Origin: Gonapodya prolifera JEL478
Lineage: Eukaryota > Monoblepharomycota > Monoblepharidomycetes > Monoblepharidales > Gonapodyaceae
Direction: 5' to 3'
Assembly: GCA_001574975.1 (NCBI GenBank)
Contig: KQ965846.1
Span: 4,958-68,957, forward strand
DNA: 64,000 bases
Below, in pieces: positions 48,085 through 59,038 of this stretch (positions within the stretch are counted from its first letter, which is position 1; every line of letters begins with the position of its first letter). A program made the position numbers and the translations under genes. The notes under the pieces are model-generated. The model did not search any database. It worked only from the letters and a program-made list of their open reading frames with translations, and was not told the DNA's origin.

Positions 48085-48347
48085 GGTGCAGTGTTCGATG
48101 GTGTTGCTGACAGCGGCTTGGGCTGCTTTTAAAGCTGCGTGTGCCCTGAGGCTGACGGCGGGTAAACTCTCGCGCTGGCCGAACTCGTTTATCCGGTGGG
48201 CCACAGGTCGCTGCGGTCGCCACCATGAGACGCTTGAAGTGCAAATGACTATCCTGACGCTAGATAGTGGATTGTAGAGTCGCAGGCTTGGACTGGAATA
48301 TGCTGTACCATGTAGCACATCATATCATCTCACGAAATTCGAAAGTC

Positions 48348-49373
48348 TCAGACAGTTTTACAATCATATTGAGATTTTTGATACCCCTCCCCGCCCCGAC
48401 ATTGTCTACCGGCAGCGTATCCACAAAGTCGGTAGCCGCACTTGGCAAGATATCCACCTACGCACAAAGAGAGACTCAGTCCCGCTACGAATCCACCACA
48501 AATGACAGGGAGCGTCGTCTCACCATCTACAACGAGTTCCGATCCCGTCATGAAAGACGACTCCTCGGATCTGCAAAAACGCCAACGATCATGATAAGCC
48601 TTGGAATTGCAGATCGCCCTCTCCCCAGCCTGAGTCATACGTACGCTAAGAACACCACCGCATCTCCAATCTCCAAAGTAGTGGCACCACGTCCGAGGGG
48701 ATGAACCTCTGCCAATGCCTTCACCGCGTGGGCTATCATCGCCTCACGTTGCTACGGAGAAGTTGGTGTGAGGTCGGCTCGACATGGTCTCAACCCCCCA
48801 GAATTTGATTGTGACGGCACTCACCGATTCGGGGATCGCCTCGAATCGCTCCTCAAATACGGCAACGCCTGGCGGGTGGACACTGTTGACACGAACTGTG
48901 GTACGGTCATGTCGACGTCGGCGAAGTGGAGTGGATCGATACACTATTTCGACCAGTGTACGTACTTTTGTATTTGGCCTGTGCCATCTGCAGTAGACGG
49001 AGCGGAGTTTGAAAAGATTTGAAGGTGACAATGATTTGAGAAACAAACCTACTTGCAAAGCAATGGATTTCGTAAATAGCCAAACAGCACCTGAGCATAT
49101 GAAACGCAAGAAATAATGCCTTCATCTTTCAAGCGTATTCGAAACTCAATCTCGATGTCCCTTACCCTTCGTAGTGCAGTCTACAACGCACGGTAGCTCT
49201 CTATCAGCTCCAAGCGAAAGTATGCGGTGCGACGTGACGTACTCACACGTAGGATTGTAGTCTTTTGCAGCGACGCCAGAGATAGAGCTCATGTTGATGA
49301 CGCTTCGCGAATAGTCTTGGGGGATCGTCTTCTTCATGAGCGTGATGGCCTCTCGCGTTCCCAGAAGCACTCC
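48348..49373 (-). pseudogene. 5'-truncated SDR paralogue (SDR2)
   Basis: Exons matching the SDR1 C-terminal two-thirds are present: GVLLGTREAITLMKKT, VINMSSISGVAAKDYN spliced to give catalytic YCTTK, AVWLFTKSIALQ, VRVNSVHPPGVAVFEERFEA, LAEVHPLGRGATTLEIGDAV and ESSFMTGSELVVDGE. The exons for TGGASGIG and NNAG are absent; upstream lies ankyrin-gene debris instead. Without the cofactor-binding half it cannot be a working enzyme. The tail after VDGE diverges from SDR1. It is less similar to SDR1 than SDR3 is, so an older duplicate. Confidence 0.7.
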
Positions 49374-49479
49374 GCATTGCAGTACATCGTGATGTGGCAT
49401 CAGAGACACTTCTTCTTGGGTGCTATATTTGTGCATCCAGTCGCAGCACATACGGACTCGACGTCATCTTCGTTCCATT

Positions 49480-50307
49480 GCTTCCAGATAATGCGGACAT
49501 GTTGGATGCCGGGGTGATCCCATTTTGCTGTTATGTTTGACATGACAAGCTCCCCGAGAGGGAGCTGCACATTGTGCCGCTGCTGTATAGAGGCTTCACA
49601 AAGACAGTACATAACCGCAGCCCCTTCAATTGCGTCATCCAGTTTGACTTGATGCTTTTTGCCACGAAAAGGTGACACCTCCCTCAGAACAGGATAAAAC
49701 TGGGGCATCCCTTTTTGCGACGGTTGCGAAGTAGGTCGATGCTTCGCGACTGATATCAGCGATATGAGCTTCGATAAAACGCGGAGTGAGGTAAGCATTC
49801 ATGGCAAGGTCTGAACTGTTGCTGGTGTCCTTCTTTTGTGAGCGAGTGCGCTTCGTGGTGTTCTGTAGCGTTCACGCAATAGCGTGCGCAGCTGCTTCGA
49901 TGAATTGGGGCAGTAATTCAAAGAAGGGTTCCAATAGTATTCGGCGACAAGCACGAGAGTGATCGCACATGACCTCGAATGTCCCATTTCGTCGGATCGA
50001 CTCTTTGACCCACACCTTTGGAAAGCATTTTAGTGCCAGATCCCTCCCGTATGCGCTGCCGTAGAGACGGCTGAGCACTTTTCGCCTTGTCACCTTGTCA
50101 CCTTGTCACCTTGTCACCTTGGCACCTTGGCAATCTGAGCATCCGAGCGTTCAGGCCACAAGCGCTCGATAGTGTCCATTGCACGATTTGCGAATTCCTA
50201 GTATTGCTCAGGCTCATCTGCGATTGAAGCAGCTTCAGTCCATGGTTGCCTGCATTCCCAAAATTGTCGAGCTCCAGAAGTTGATCGCACTGCGACACGA
50301 CCTCCAT
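49480..50307 (-). pseudogene. degenerate copy of the ankyrin-repeat gene (ANK-2)
   Basis: ATG at 50307 gives MEVVSQCDQLLEL, paralogous to MKAVSQCDQLLELMESRE of ANK-1. The next exon reads PWTEAASIADEPEQY followed by an in-frame TAG, then EFANRAMDTIERLWPERSDA. A 48-bp tandem repeat (50085-50132) follows where ANK-1 has a single unit. Then KVLSRLYGSAYGRDLALKCF, RRNGTFEVMCDHSRACRRIL and PQFIEAAAHAIARTLLRERY continue the match, ending near MPQFYPVLREV. The ankyrin repeats themselves are missing. The stop and the repeat expansion mark it as a pseudogene. Confidence 0.7.
50085..50132. repeat. 8-bp tandem repeat, six units
   Basis: Four copies of CCTTGTCA are followed by two of CCTTGGCA. The unit is not a multiple of three and lies inside the ANK-2 pseudogene. 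Confidence 0.95.
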
Positions 50308-50973
50308 TTCCCGCGCGGAATGCTCTTGTTTTCAATCGGAGAAAGTGCGTGTAAATAAGAAGAAGTGGTTTGAAGCTCTTCTTCACCTCCTTTGGTCACC
50401 AAAATAGTGAAGTGAAAATTCAGTCGAGGACCCGCCTCTTCCCATATGAATATATATGAATTATGAAGACACAATTTTTCTCTCTTTGGCGTTTGTAGAG
50501 CGTGGTGATGCCAGTTCACACATTTAATAGCCCGCGCGAGTTCATCCATTTTTCTGTTTTTAATCAACTTTACGAGTCAGACTTTGTGTCTTGCACTGCT
50601 CGCTGTTTTGACTGCGAATTTTGCTTTGAGATTGGGCGCATGGAGCTGAGTTGTGGGCGCTGTCCTGACCTGACGGAGTTGTGCCGTTTGCGACCGAAGA
50701 GGACTCGGAGGGGGACGGTTTTGTTAGGAGGAATGCAGGAGCGGAAGAATGTGACTAAGTCTTAGAGAAAACGTCGTTCATGAGTGAATATTGCGAGATT
50801 CGCAATTCGAACGTTAGCGCCTGTGCGTGAGCGGAAAAGACGTGAGTGACAGGCGTTTCATTTGTTTAAGCGCTCTATTCAATGCCTCCCAAAATGAATC
50901 TGGACCACAAATTCCGTAACAGGGCTTGCCAAAGACGAACACCGCGACCGTCCTGTGCAAGTATAGCATAGCC
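50308..50973. other. intergenic region between ANK-2 and the second zinc-cluster gene
   Basis: 666 bp with no motif-bearing ORF. A Cys-containing 87-codon frame at 50502-50765 starts without a conserved signature and is not called. The promoter of the 50974 gene should lie here. Confidence 0.35.
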
Positions 50974-53179
50974 ATGCACTCAGACGGATCCTCGGACGAA
51001 GAGAGGACTGGAAGCGCAGACGGGAAAAGGCGAAGAATATCAAAAGGTATTCACCGGGAACCTCACGTCATGGCCAACAACTGATCGCCACTTTACATCA
51101 GCTTGCGATGCCTGCAACAGCAAGCACGACCGTTGCGATGGAGGCGAGCCTTGCAGAAAATGCCAAGGACGAAACTTGGTGTGCTCGTATTCCCGACTGC
51201 GTATTGGTAAGCGTCTGATTTGTCCTCTCGATCTTGAGATGCCAATTGCCATCACTTATATTCATTATTCTTGGTGTGCTATTTAATAGGACCTGGCCCT
51301 CGCAGGGGGTGGCTTGAGCAGCTGAAAGCGAGATTTATCACCGTTGAGGCTTCACTGATGGCAGCCATGGACGACATTTTGAACAGGGTTGCACCGGGAG
51401 CGTTCAAATGCGGCCCGATTCCCGATCGGAGCACCTGCAAACCTCGGGACGTGATCGACGGCGTCTTGGAAAACCTGGAGATTACGGTTGCCGTATTCCG
51501 CGAAGAAGCCAGGAAAGCTCGAGCTACTGTGAAGCGATCTCCCCCCACCAGCACCTCTTCATCCTCTCCCCCTCAAAATATTGCTCACCCTCAGCTTCGA
51601 GCTTCCACCGACGCAGGGCTTTTCAGGAGTGCGCTGGTACCGTGGACTTCTTCTGCTCCAGCGGATGTCGCTTCGCCGTGGGAAGAGGGATCTCCGACGA
51701 CTGCCAGTGCGACTGCACATTCGCCGACATCACCTTTCAGACATGATGGACTGGATTCCTCTCTTTCAAAATTGTTACAACCAGTGGACATATTTGCGGA
51801 TTTGCCACCTCTTCCACCACCAGAAACAATAAACTCCTACGTGTTACAGTTTTTCGACTACAATTGGAAATTTCGATTCACGCGAACAATTAATGCCATC
51901 CACCGGCCGACGTGAGCATGGAAGACTGACTCTCTGTTGATTGTGGAAGCTGATTCAATCTCCAAAAAGGTTCCTTGCGACTTTTACCAAGCAATCACCA
52001 CTCTTACTGTATTCAGTCCTGATAATTGGATCATACAGCTCCGCAGAAAACCCAGTTATGTCCAGACGAGCTGCCGAAACCCTTTTCAGTCGGTGCACGC
52101 GGATCTTACAAGACATACCCGAGAACGTAGCCGACGACGTATCGTTTATCCAAGCATTGCTGCTGCTGTGTCAACATACGACCGGGTTCGAACGTTCCCT
52201 CGCGCGACAGTTCATGAGCCTCGCGACAACAACGTCCCGTCAATTGATGTTGTTGACTGATCCAAGCATGTCACCCGATCATCAGTTCCGCGAGGAACTT
52301 CCCGGGAGCGCTGGGTGGATTAAAGAGGAGGAGCGGAGGCGAACAGGTGCGTTGAGTGCTCTGCATAACCCCAGAGGTTACGAATCTCAAACAAAATTCA
52401 GGATGGTGTCTTTTTGGGTCCGATAGAATCGGCAGCTTTTTGAACAATACACCTCCCCTTATCTCTGACGAAGAGCTCAAGCTTCGCCCACCTGCGTCCG
52501 ACGAGCTGTGGGGTTCCAACCCTTCATCTAGTGCAGTATCAGCACTTTTGCGGTACCCATTTGCCAGTCCTTCGTCCTCTATTGGCCCTCTCGAACCTCT
52601 TTACATTATTGGTCAGGCCAGGACTTTATGCAACCGCAACTGGAGCACGGAGCATCCCGTCGTGACTGAATTCGAGCGCATATTAAGACTGTGGTACAAG
52701 GTGTTCTCCGAAGACTCAATACCAGACTTGACGCCAACCAACGCTCGAGCGCTCCTGCTTTATAACTCTGCGTTTGTGGCGCTCCACAGTCCGCGGGATT
52801 GCTTGGACTTGGACCCAACTTGGGTGGCAAGCGCAAGTTACCACAAGGCTCTGGAGCATGCCTTCGAGGTTCGACATCTCCTTCAGCGATTCCAAGGGTG
52901 TGGGATCTTCCTCTCTCCATTTCCTTTAACCTGCATGTATCAATGCGCTTTAAGTGCGTGTGAAACTGCGACCCTTTTATTTGATCTGAGCTTACTTCCA
53001 TCTTTCGTCGCGAAACAGTTTGGTTGTGCCACGCTGCCTGTGGCGGCACGTCCTCAATCACCGACGTCAAAACAGCGATTCAGGAGCTTACATATTACTC
53101 GCCGTGGTGGCCTGAAGCGACGCGCCTTGCATCAGAATTGGAGAAGAAGCACATTGAGGTGACACGACGTGCGGTCTAA
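50974..53179 (+). CDS. Zn2Cys6 transcription factor with fungal-specific middle domain
   Basis: ATG at 50974 gives MHSDGSSDEERTGSADGKRR; an intron joins RISK to ACDACNSKHDRCDGGEPC then RKCQGRNLVCSYSRLRI, an N-terminal zinc cluster with CX2CX6CX5CX2CX6C spacing. After GPGPRRGWLEQLKARF comes a coiled segment and a Ser/Pro linker. The fungal transcription-factor domain shows SYVLQFFDYNWKFRF, SVLIIGSYSSAEN, FIQALLLLCQHTTGFERSLA and ARALLLYNSAFVALHSPRDC. The C-terminus is best read with one more intron near 52,950-53,020, giving CALIWLCHAACGGTSSITDV, KTAIQELTYYSPWWPEATRL and ELEKKHIEVTRRAV with a stop at 53179. It sits between the two ankyrin copies and may regulate this locus. Confidence 0.8.
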
Positions 53180-53405
53180 TGTTCGGAACGTGCAGGAGGG
53201 ACTTCAGACGTGTTCAAGGAGTACTGGAAGTTACCGTGACATAAGCACCATTGCACGATTCATCTCCTACATATAATGCTTCATTTATCCACTTATTGTG
53301 ATGTTTTTTATTCATTGTGATAAATCAATTGATGTCCACATGGCATCTCCAAGAAAGGACACAAATAAGCTACGTCTCCTCACTCAGCATCAATGCAATA
53401 GACTG

Positions 53406-54681
53406 TCATTGACTCCTAGAAATCGAAGGAATGCCAGCAATTTCCATCCCGCTTTCTCTGAACACCTGCAGAATGTCTTGACGGTTGTGTTGCGACGCGC
53501 TGAGGATCGCTCGCCTCTCTCCAAGACCAGTTCCCCGAACTGCATACACCTCCAGGAGCACGTTAACCACATCCAAATAACCCTTCTCTGCTGCGTTGAA
53601 CATCAGGCCTTCACAGAAGATGGACAATATCCGCGCCCCGCGCTGCAAAAGAAGGCGCACAACGTCTGCATGGCCCTTCCGTGCGGCGGTGAGCACTTCA
53701 AGGTCTTTGCGGTGCTTGTTGGGAACGGTTTGGTCGAAATCGAGAAGTTGAACCATGTTCAAGTTTCCAAGGTTAGCGGCTCGTGTAAGGAGACCGAGAT
53801 TGGGGTCTGGAGATAGCCCATGCTCGAGGAGTACGCGAAGACACTCGGGGCTGCTTGAATGCACGGCGAGCGCCAAAAGTTCATCCGAATCTGACTTTCC
53901 GACACATGCCCCGTGGCTCAAGAGGAGCTGAACCACCTGCCAGTGCTTCCGCTCTATCGCTCGGCAAATAACACCAAAGCCCTTCCCAGACGACACATCG
54001 GCGCCAGCGTGTGTGAGGAATTGAACAACCCGCATCAAAATTTGCACCTCCATGAGAACAGGATAGAACTGGGGATGACATTTTGCCACGGTTGCAAAGT
54101 AGGTCGCTTCTTCGCGAATGACATTATCGGGTGCTAAGAGCTTCGACAAAATGAAGAGTATGAGCTGCATGTTCAAATTGTCGTCCATGCCTCCATTGTC
54201 GCTGGTGTCCTTATTCTCCGAGTGAGAGCGCTTCCAAATACTCCGGAGAGCATGCGCAATAATGTCCGCAGCTGTGTCGATGAATTGGGCAGAGTCCAAA
54301 AGGAGGGTTCAATAGTATTCGGCGACAAGCACGAGAGTGCTCGCACATCTCCTGGAATGTCCCATTACATCGAATCGACATTTTGGATCATTCCTTTGGA
54401 AAGCTGTGTCTGGCCAGATCCCTCCCGTATGCCCTGCCGTAAAGACGACTGAGCACTTTTCGCTTTGTCGCCTTGCCAGTCGGAGAATCAGGGTGCTCCG
54501 CCAACATTCGCTCGATATCGCCCATTGCACGATCTGCCAATTCCTCGTATCGCACAGGGTCGTCCGCGATTGACGCAGCGTCGGTCCATAGCCGCCTGCA
54601 TTCCCAAATTGTTCATCGGTAACCATCCTCCCGAGACTCCATCAGCTCCAGAAGCTGATCGCACTGTGACACGGCCTTCAT
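53406..54681 (-). pseudogene. ankyrin-repeat gene with damaged 5' part (ANK-1)
   Basis: The 3' part (53406-about 54,299) is one long frame with four or more ankyrin repeats: LTHAGADVSSGKGFGVICRA, VVQLLLSHGACVGKSDSDEL, LRVLLEHGLSPDPNLGLLTR, AARKGHADVVRLLLQRGARI and NAAEKGYLDVVNVLLEV. It has no ATG at its 5' end. The upstream exons start at ATG 54681 (MKAVSQCDQLLELMESRED) and continue RRLWTDAASIADDPVRYEEL and KVLSRLYGRAYGRDLARHSF, but hit TGA where ANK-2 has a sense codon, and a frame change separates this segment from the ankyrin part. Either a recent pseudogene or two separate short genes. Confidence 0.55.
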
Positions 54682-54975
54682 TTTTCCGCGCGGAGGACTT
54701 TGGTTTTCAATCGGAGAGAGGGCCTGAAAATGGAAAAGAAGTGGTTTGAAGTTTGACTCCTTTGGTCATCTAATTTAAGTTGGTACAGGCGTTGCCTTGA
54801 GCTCGCCCGTAGCGAGCGATATGTTTAATTCGCACCGCCCTGTCGGGGGCTTGAATTAGAAATACAGCGGGACGTGCTTAGAAGGAGCGTCACATGTGCA
54901 GTTGTATTCAATATTCAGACATCAAAATCTAATTCATCTCGATCGGCCGCCAACGCCGCTGGCATGTGGTCCTCT

Positions 54976-55413
54976 TCAAGGCGCCCATTGAATGCGTTGG
55001 TTTTCCCAACCCCGGCTATGCGCATAAGCCATAAAGTCGCGCAGGATCTCTGAGATGTGCTTGACTCGAGACAGGGCGACAAAGGTGAGCAAAGCAGTGC
55101 TCCCGAGCAAGACGGCCTTGGCCAAATTCTGGTCATGTCCTTTGTGGACCGTCAGTCCGTACGCTCGAGGGAGGGAAGTGTGCTCCCGCCAGAGCCTCCT
55201 GTCGCCGTCGTCCGTCGCGTGAAAGGGTATTGCCCTCTCTGGGTGCTCTGGTCCCTCGTCCAATGGCGGCGGCCCAAGGTAGTCAGCAAAGTGCTCCCGC
55301 TCCCGCTCCCGCTCCCGAACTCTGTGCTGGTCCACTTTGCTGTCTGCGGTCGTCCCGTTTTTGAGGCCTGCCACTAGACCACAGGTTGGCCAAGAGCAAC
55401 ACTTTGGTACCAT
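54976..55413 (-). CDS. hypothetical protein with one predicted membrane segment
   Basis: ATG at 55413 opens MVPKCCSWPTCGLVAGLKNG, then an Arg-Glu repeat (REREREREHF) encoded by a GCTCCC hexamer repeat, GPPPLDEGPEHPERAIPF, and near the end AKAVLLGSTALLTFVALSRV, a likely membrane span, finishing NQRIQWAP. The open frame extends upstream to 55,509 without ATG. No family recognised; neighbours are SDR and ankyrin fragments, so it may be debris. Confidence 0.35.
   Translation of the reverse strand: MVPKCCSWPTCGLVAGLKNGTTADSKVDQHRVREREREREHFADYLGPPPLDEGPEHPERAIPFHATDDGDRRLWREHTSLPRAYGLTVHKGHDQNLAKAVLLGSTALLTFVALSRVKHISEILRDFMAYAHSRGWENQRIQWAP
55293..55318. repeat. GCTCCC hexanucleotide repeat (about four units)
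   Basis: Four tandem GCTCCC units encode the Arg-Glu repeat on the minus strand. The unit keeps frame, unlike the 8-bp repeat at 50085. Confidence 0.9.
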
Positions 55414-55629
55414 GAATAGCTTCAGCACAGACTCAACAAAGTAGTCCGACGTGAGCTTCTTGGCCGGGGAGCACGAGTTTGAGGCAAGCAATCCGCTACG
55501 GGGTTCCACAACGTTGAGTCACTCCGAGTCTTGCAAGTCCCCCCACTTATCCTCTGCGTAGATTCGAGTGGCGGACGTGAGCGCCGATTCGAAATCTGGG
55601 ATCTTAGCGGGCGGGCGCGCTGGAGCATC

Positions 55630-56417
55630 AGCTTCTTTGTAAACATGCGGACGGCGCATTGCGTGCTGGAGAGTTGCAGTCGGGTTTGGTATGTGAATTG
55701 TTGGAGGAGATTCGCAGCGTGTGTACTGGACGCTCACCTTTCGTGGCCGCGTCTAGTCATTAGCAAGCTATAAAGTGACACGCTCGGTGAAAAGAATACA
55801 ATTCGAGCAGACCCAGTGACGACGAGCTCACAGATGGGAAGATCGACAAAGCCGACTTGCCCGGCGTTGGAGCTGATGTTGATGATACTGCGGGATTCTT
55901 GGGAGTCAGCGGTGCTCTTTTGCATGAGTTTGATGGCCTCGCGCGTTCCGAGAAGAACGCCCTCAATGCAGATTGGGAGTGTTTCGCGTCATTGCGTTAT
56001 GTTATGTTATCAGCCCCTCTGCTGCAAGCATGTGGCAGTTGAAAAGGGAATCTCACCGACGTTCACCGAATAATATTTCCGCCAGAACTCTTCATTTTGT
56101 TCCACGAACTTGGGCTCCGGCTGGGTACAGATACCTTCAAGTCCACAGAATTCCATCACTTTCAAATCACCCGTCCTTCGTCCACCTGCCAAATCCTCAC
56201 CAGCATTATTAACAAGCACACCAATCGTCTTATACTTATCCTCAATCTCCTGCACAATCTTTGCCCACTGGTCGCCTTTTGTCACGTCCAGCGCGTGGAA
56301 GTCCACACCAAGGTTTTTGCTCGCAATCCACTTGTCGAACCGTGGGCGAGCCGACGGGAGATCCCCTATGATGAATTTTGCGCCGTTTTGCGCGAGGAGG
56401 ACGGCGCAGGCGCGGCC
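55630..56417 (-). pseudogene. internal fragment of an SDR, close paralogue of SDR1 (SDR3)
   Basis: The fragment begins exactly at the SDR1 exon boundary: GRACAVLLAQNGAKFIIGDL, DKWIASKNLGVDFHALDVTK and GVLVNNAG, then an enlarged intron (about 56,140-56,210), PEPKFVEQNEEFWRKYYSVN, GVLLGTREAIKLMQKSTADS, RSIINISSNAGQVGFVDLP and a junction giving YAATK. The AG at the next acceptor in SDR1 (CGCAAG) reads CGCAAT here, after which VRMFTKKLML is recognisable and homology then stops. The exon for TGGASGIG and the C-terminal exons are absent. Similarity to SDR1 is high, so the copy is young. Confidence 0.7.
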
Positions 56418-57283
56418 CTTGGAATGGAGGAAGATGGGTTCAACACGTCCGACGCCGTCCTGCACACGGCGTCCTGGCCCGTCTGCCCCACGGGACACAC
56501 AACTCGGCAGCACACGGCGGGGTACCACTTGCATTCTCGCCCGCCGTGGTTGAGCATTCCGGGGTTGTACCATTCCCGAAACGTGGCGATCTGGGAGTGT
56601 AAGGCGTAGTGGTGTCCCGTATGGAGGTCTCTGAGGCCCTCCTCCTCGATGCGAGAATGGAATGGTGCGCGGCAATGGACTGCCCGGCGAGTGGCACCAC
56701 CGACTGTGAGGCCCTCGACGAATATCCGAAAGCATGTGGCAATGAGGTCCTGCAAGTCCTCTTCAGGGACGGTAGGGACGCAAACATTTTCCAGACGGTT
56801 CGATTGCGAGCATCATGATGTCCGGGATCCGGTCCACGAGGCCTGTTTGGCGGGAAAACTCGCGGACTCAAGATCTTCGTTGTGTGAATAAATGTCCAGC
56901 GACACCGTGAGTAGCGTGGTCAGGCGGTTGAGGAGGAATTCGGGTGAAAGTTGCGATGGGTGCGATCGAGGAAGGTACAAGCTCTTTGAGAGCCGTCCAA
57001 TCGTCTGAACCCAGCTGTGGAGGATGAAGGGGGCAAGGCCCATGTTTTGGTATATTTGGCGGCGCTGGTGGAGCGTTAGGATGTCGACTTGGTTGGAGGT
57101 GGGAGCTGTTGCGTCGAACTCTTTGGGGCAGCCTGAGCAGTACCGAATTACGTCCAGCATGGCCGAGCAGGTGCCTTTGTCGCATTCGACGCAGTGAGTG
57201 AGGAGCGCGACTGTCTGGAGTCCGTTGAGAGACGCGAATGTTTGCAGGAGAGGTATGAGGTGTTCAGGTGACGATTCTTTCAT
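56366..57283 (-). CDS. cysteine-rich hypothetical protein, 3' end overlapping the SDR3 breakpoint
   Basis: ATG at 57283 gives MKESSPEHLIPLLQTFASLN, then THCVECDKGTCSAMLDVIRY with CSGCPKEF, a run of cysteines that could bind zinc, and HQRRQIYQNMGLAPFILHSW. A second exon reads DLIATCFRIFVEGLTVGGAT, REWYNPGMLNHGGRECKWYP and AVCCRVVCPVGQTGQDAVCR. The frame reads through the SDR3 start in another frame and stops at 56366, so the native 3' end may have been replaced. No family recognised. The intron between the two parts (about 56,790-56,860) is approximate. Confidence 0.45.
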
Positions 57284-57455
57284 GATTCTTCAAAGACGAA
57301 GGTCAAGGTGATTCCAGAAACGGTGCTCAGAAACAACCTCGACACGGAGAAAGGAGGGAAAGAGCACGAATGGAATCGGATGGGAGTGGACGTCGACGTT
57401 GCTTTGGTCACGCATTCTCTCGCTGGTCTTCTGCCTTTCACCCGTCCGCCACGCC

Positions 57456-59038
57456 ATGTCCCGTCTCCTCTCCGCCTCGCTCTCCTCCGCACCCAGACTG
57501 CTTCCTCCCTCCTCCCGCTTTCTCATCCCGTCCCTCCGCGCAATCCCTCATTGCCAGCAACCGCACTTCCACACTCTCCCCACTCCATCCCCATTCAGTC
57601 TCACAAAGCGCTCCCAATCCACATCCGCCGACCCAAACACGCCCAAGAAACCACGCAACTCGCTCTTCTGGGTCCTTGCCAACGTCACCGCGGCCGGTGT
57701 GCTGTATGTACTCGTGGATGAGCTCAGGAGGCCCGTGGGGGATGTAAAAAGGGACGCGGCTGGCGAGAAGGACGAAAGGGTTGAAGGTGGGTCTGCCTGG
57801 TCGGTGTGGGTAGTGGAAGGTTTGCCGGAAAGAACACAACTCCAGGACGGGGGGAGCACACGAACACGAACACGCATGACAACAACACGGGGCCGTACTG
57901 GAACCCTCGCTCCGCTGATGACCTTCCTTCCCCCTCCCGACGTTCTCCCCCCTCCCCTCTCCCACCACCCTCGTTCCCCTCTCAGACACAACACCGCACC
58001 TCTTCCCCCCCTCGCTCGTCTCTGTCGTCTTCGTCCTCGGCGGCCCCGGCGCCGGCAAGGGCACACAATGCGCCAACCTGGTCCGCGACCACGGGTTCCT
58101 GCACCTCTCCGCCGGCGACCTCCTGCGCGCGGAACAGTCCCGCCCCGGGTCCCCCCACGGGGCCATGATCGACAAGTACATCCGCGAGGGGCTTGTCGTG
58201 CCCATGGAAGTCACGATTGCGCTCCTTAAGAGGGCGATGGCGGATGCGCTTGATGCAGAGGGAAAGGGACGGTTTTTGGTGGATGGGTTCCCAAGGAAAC
58301 AGGACCAGGCGGACGCGTTTGAGAGGGACGTTGCGCAGGCCAAGGCCGTGTTGTATTTTGAGTGTCCGGAGAAGGAGTTGGAGAGACGGTTGTTGGGGAG
58401 GGGGGTCACGAGTGGGAGGGCGGATGATAATATTGAGTCGATTAGGAAGAGGTGGGTTCTTCGTGTCGAGGATCGGATCCGCGTTTTCGCTCGGACTATA
58501 TCTTTGCTGCTGGAACACCTACGCAACCGTGATTCTCACTCGTACCCAACCCTTCCTTGCCGTCCCAGATTCGCTACCTTTACAACCACATCGTACCCCG
58601 TCATCGCCAACTACGCCGCGCGCGGGAAAGTCATCACTGTGAGTCTTGTGCTGCTTGCACTCGTTTCGTTCTCCCTCTTGACGTCATCATTCCTCACCCA
58701 CCGTTCTCGAACTTATTCGCACTCCTGTTGGCTTACGACCCGTCGCCCACACCCCCCACTACCTAAACACAAAGGTATCATGCCTCGGCGACCCGTCCTC
58801 CGTATACGATCGCACCCAACGCGCGCTTGCAGACGTCGGGATTATCGAGTACACGTCCCCTACCTCACCTTCTCCATCCCCTACTGCTCCTGCATCTCCT
58901 TCCCCCAAACCTGCCCCCACCCCCGCCGTTCCTGCAGCTCCCGGCCCCGCGAAAGAGGACATCCCGCGCAGTCTGCTTCTACCCGTGGCGGCGGGTGTTC
59001 TGTGGGGCGTTGGGTGGGTCGTTGCGGGGCGGGTGTGA
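57456..59038 (+). CDS. URA6: UMP-CMP kinase with N- and C-terminal membrane segments
   Basis: UMP-CMP kinase makes UDP and CDP for nucleic acid synthesis. ATG at 57456 gives a Ser/Leu/Arg-rich leader (MSRLLSASLSSAPRLLPPSS) resembling a mitochondrial presequence, then SLFWVLANVTAAGVLYVLVD, a likely membrane span. The kinase core shows VVFVLGGPGAGKGTQCANLV, DHGFLHLSAGDLLRAEQ, GKGRFLVDGFPRKQDQADAF, AVLYFECPEKELERRLLGRG and TSGRADDNIESIRKR, then GDPSSVYDRTQRALADVGII after two introns. The P-loop, DGFPR and R-x-DDN motifs are intact. After a Pro/Ser linker the protein ends SLLLPVAAGVLWGVGWVVAG, a second span. Introns between leader and core are only roughly placed. Confidence 0.85.

Noticed and set aside
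50502-50765. Cysteine-containing 87-codon plus frame before the second zinc-cluster gene
   Set aside because: Cysteine spacing fits no known zinc-binding pattern and no exon connects it to the downstream gene.
57438-58526. 362-codon minus-strand frame opposite the UMP-CMP kinase
   Set aside because: Kinase motifs on the plus strand are unmistakable; the antisense frame is a by-product of GC-rich codon use.
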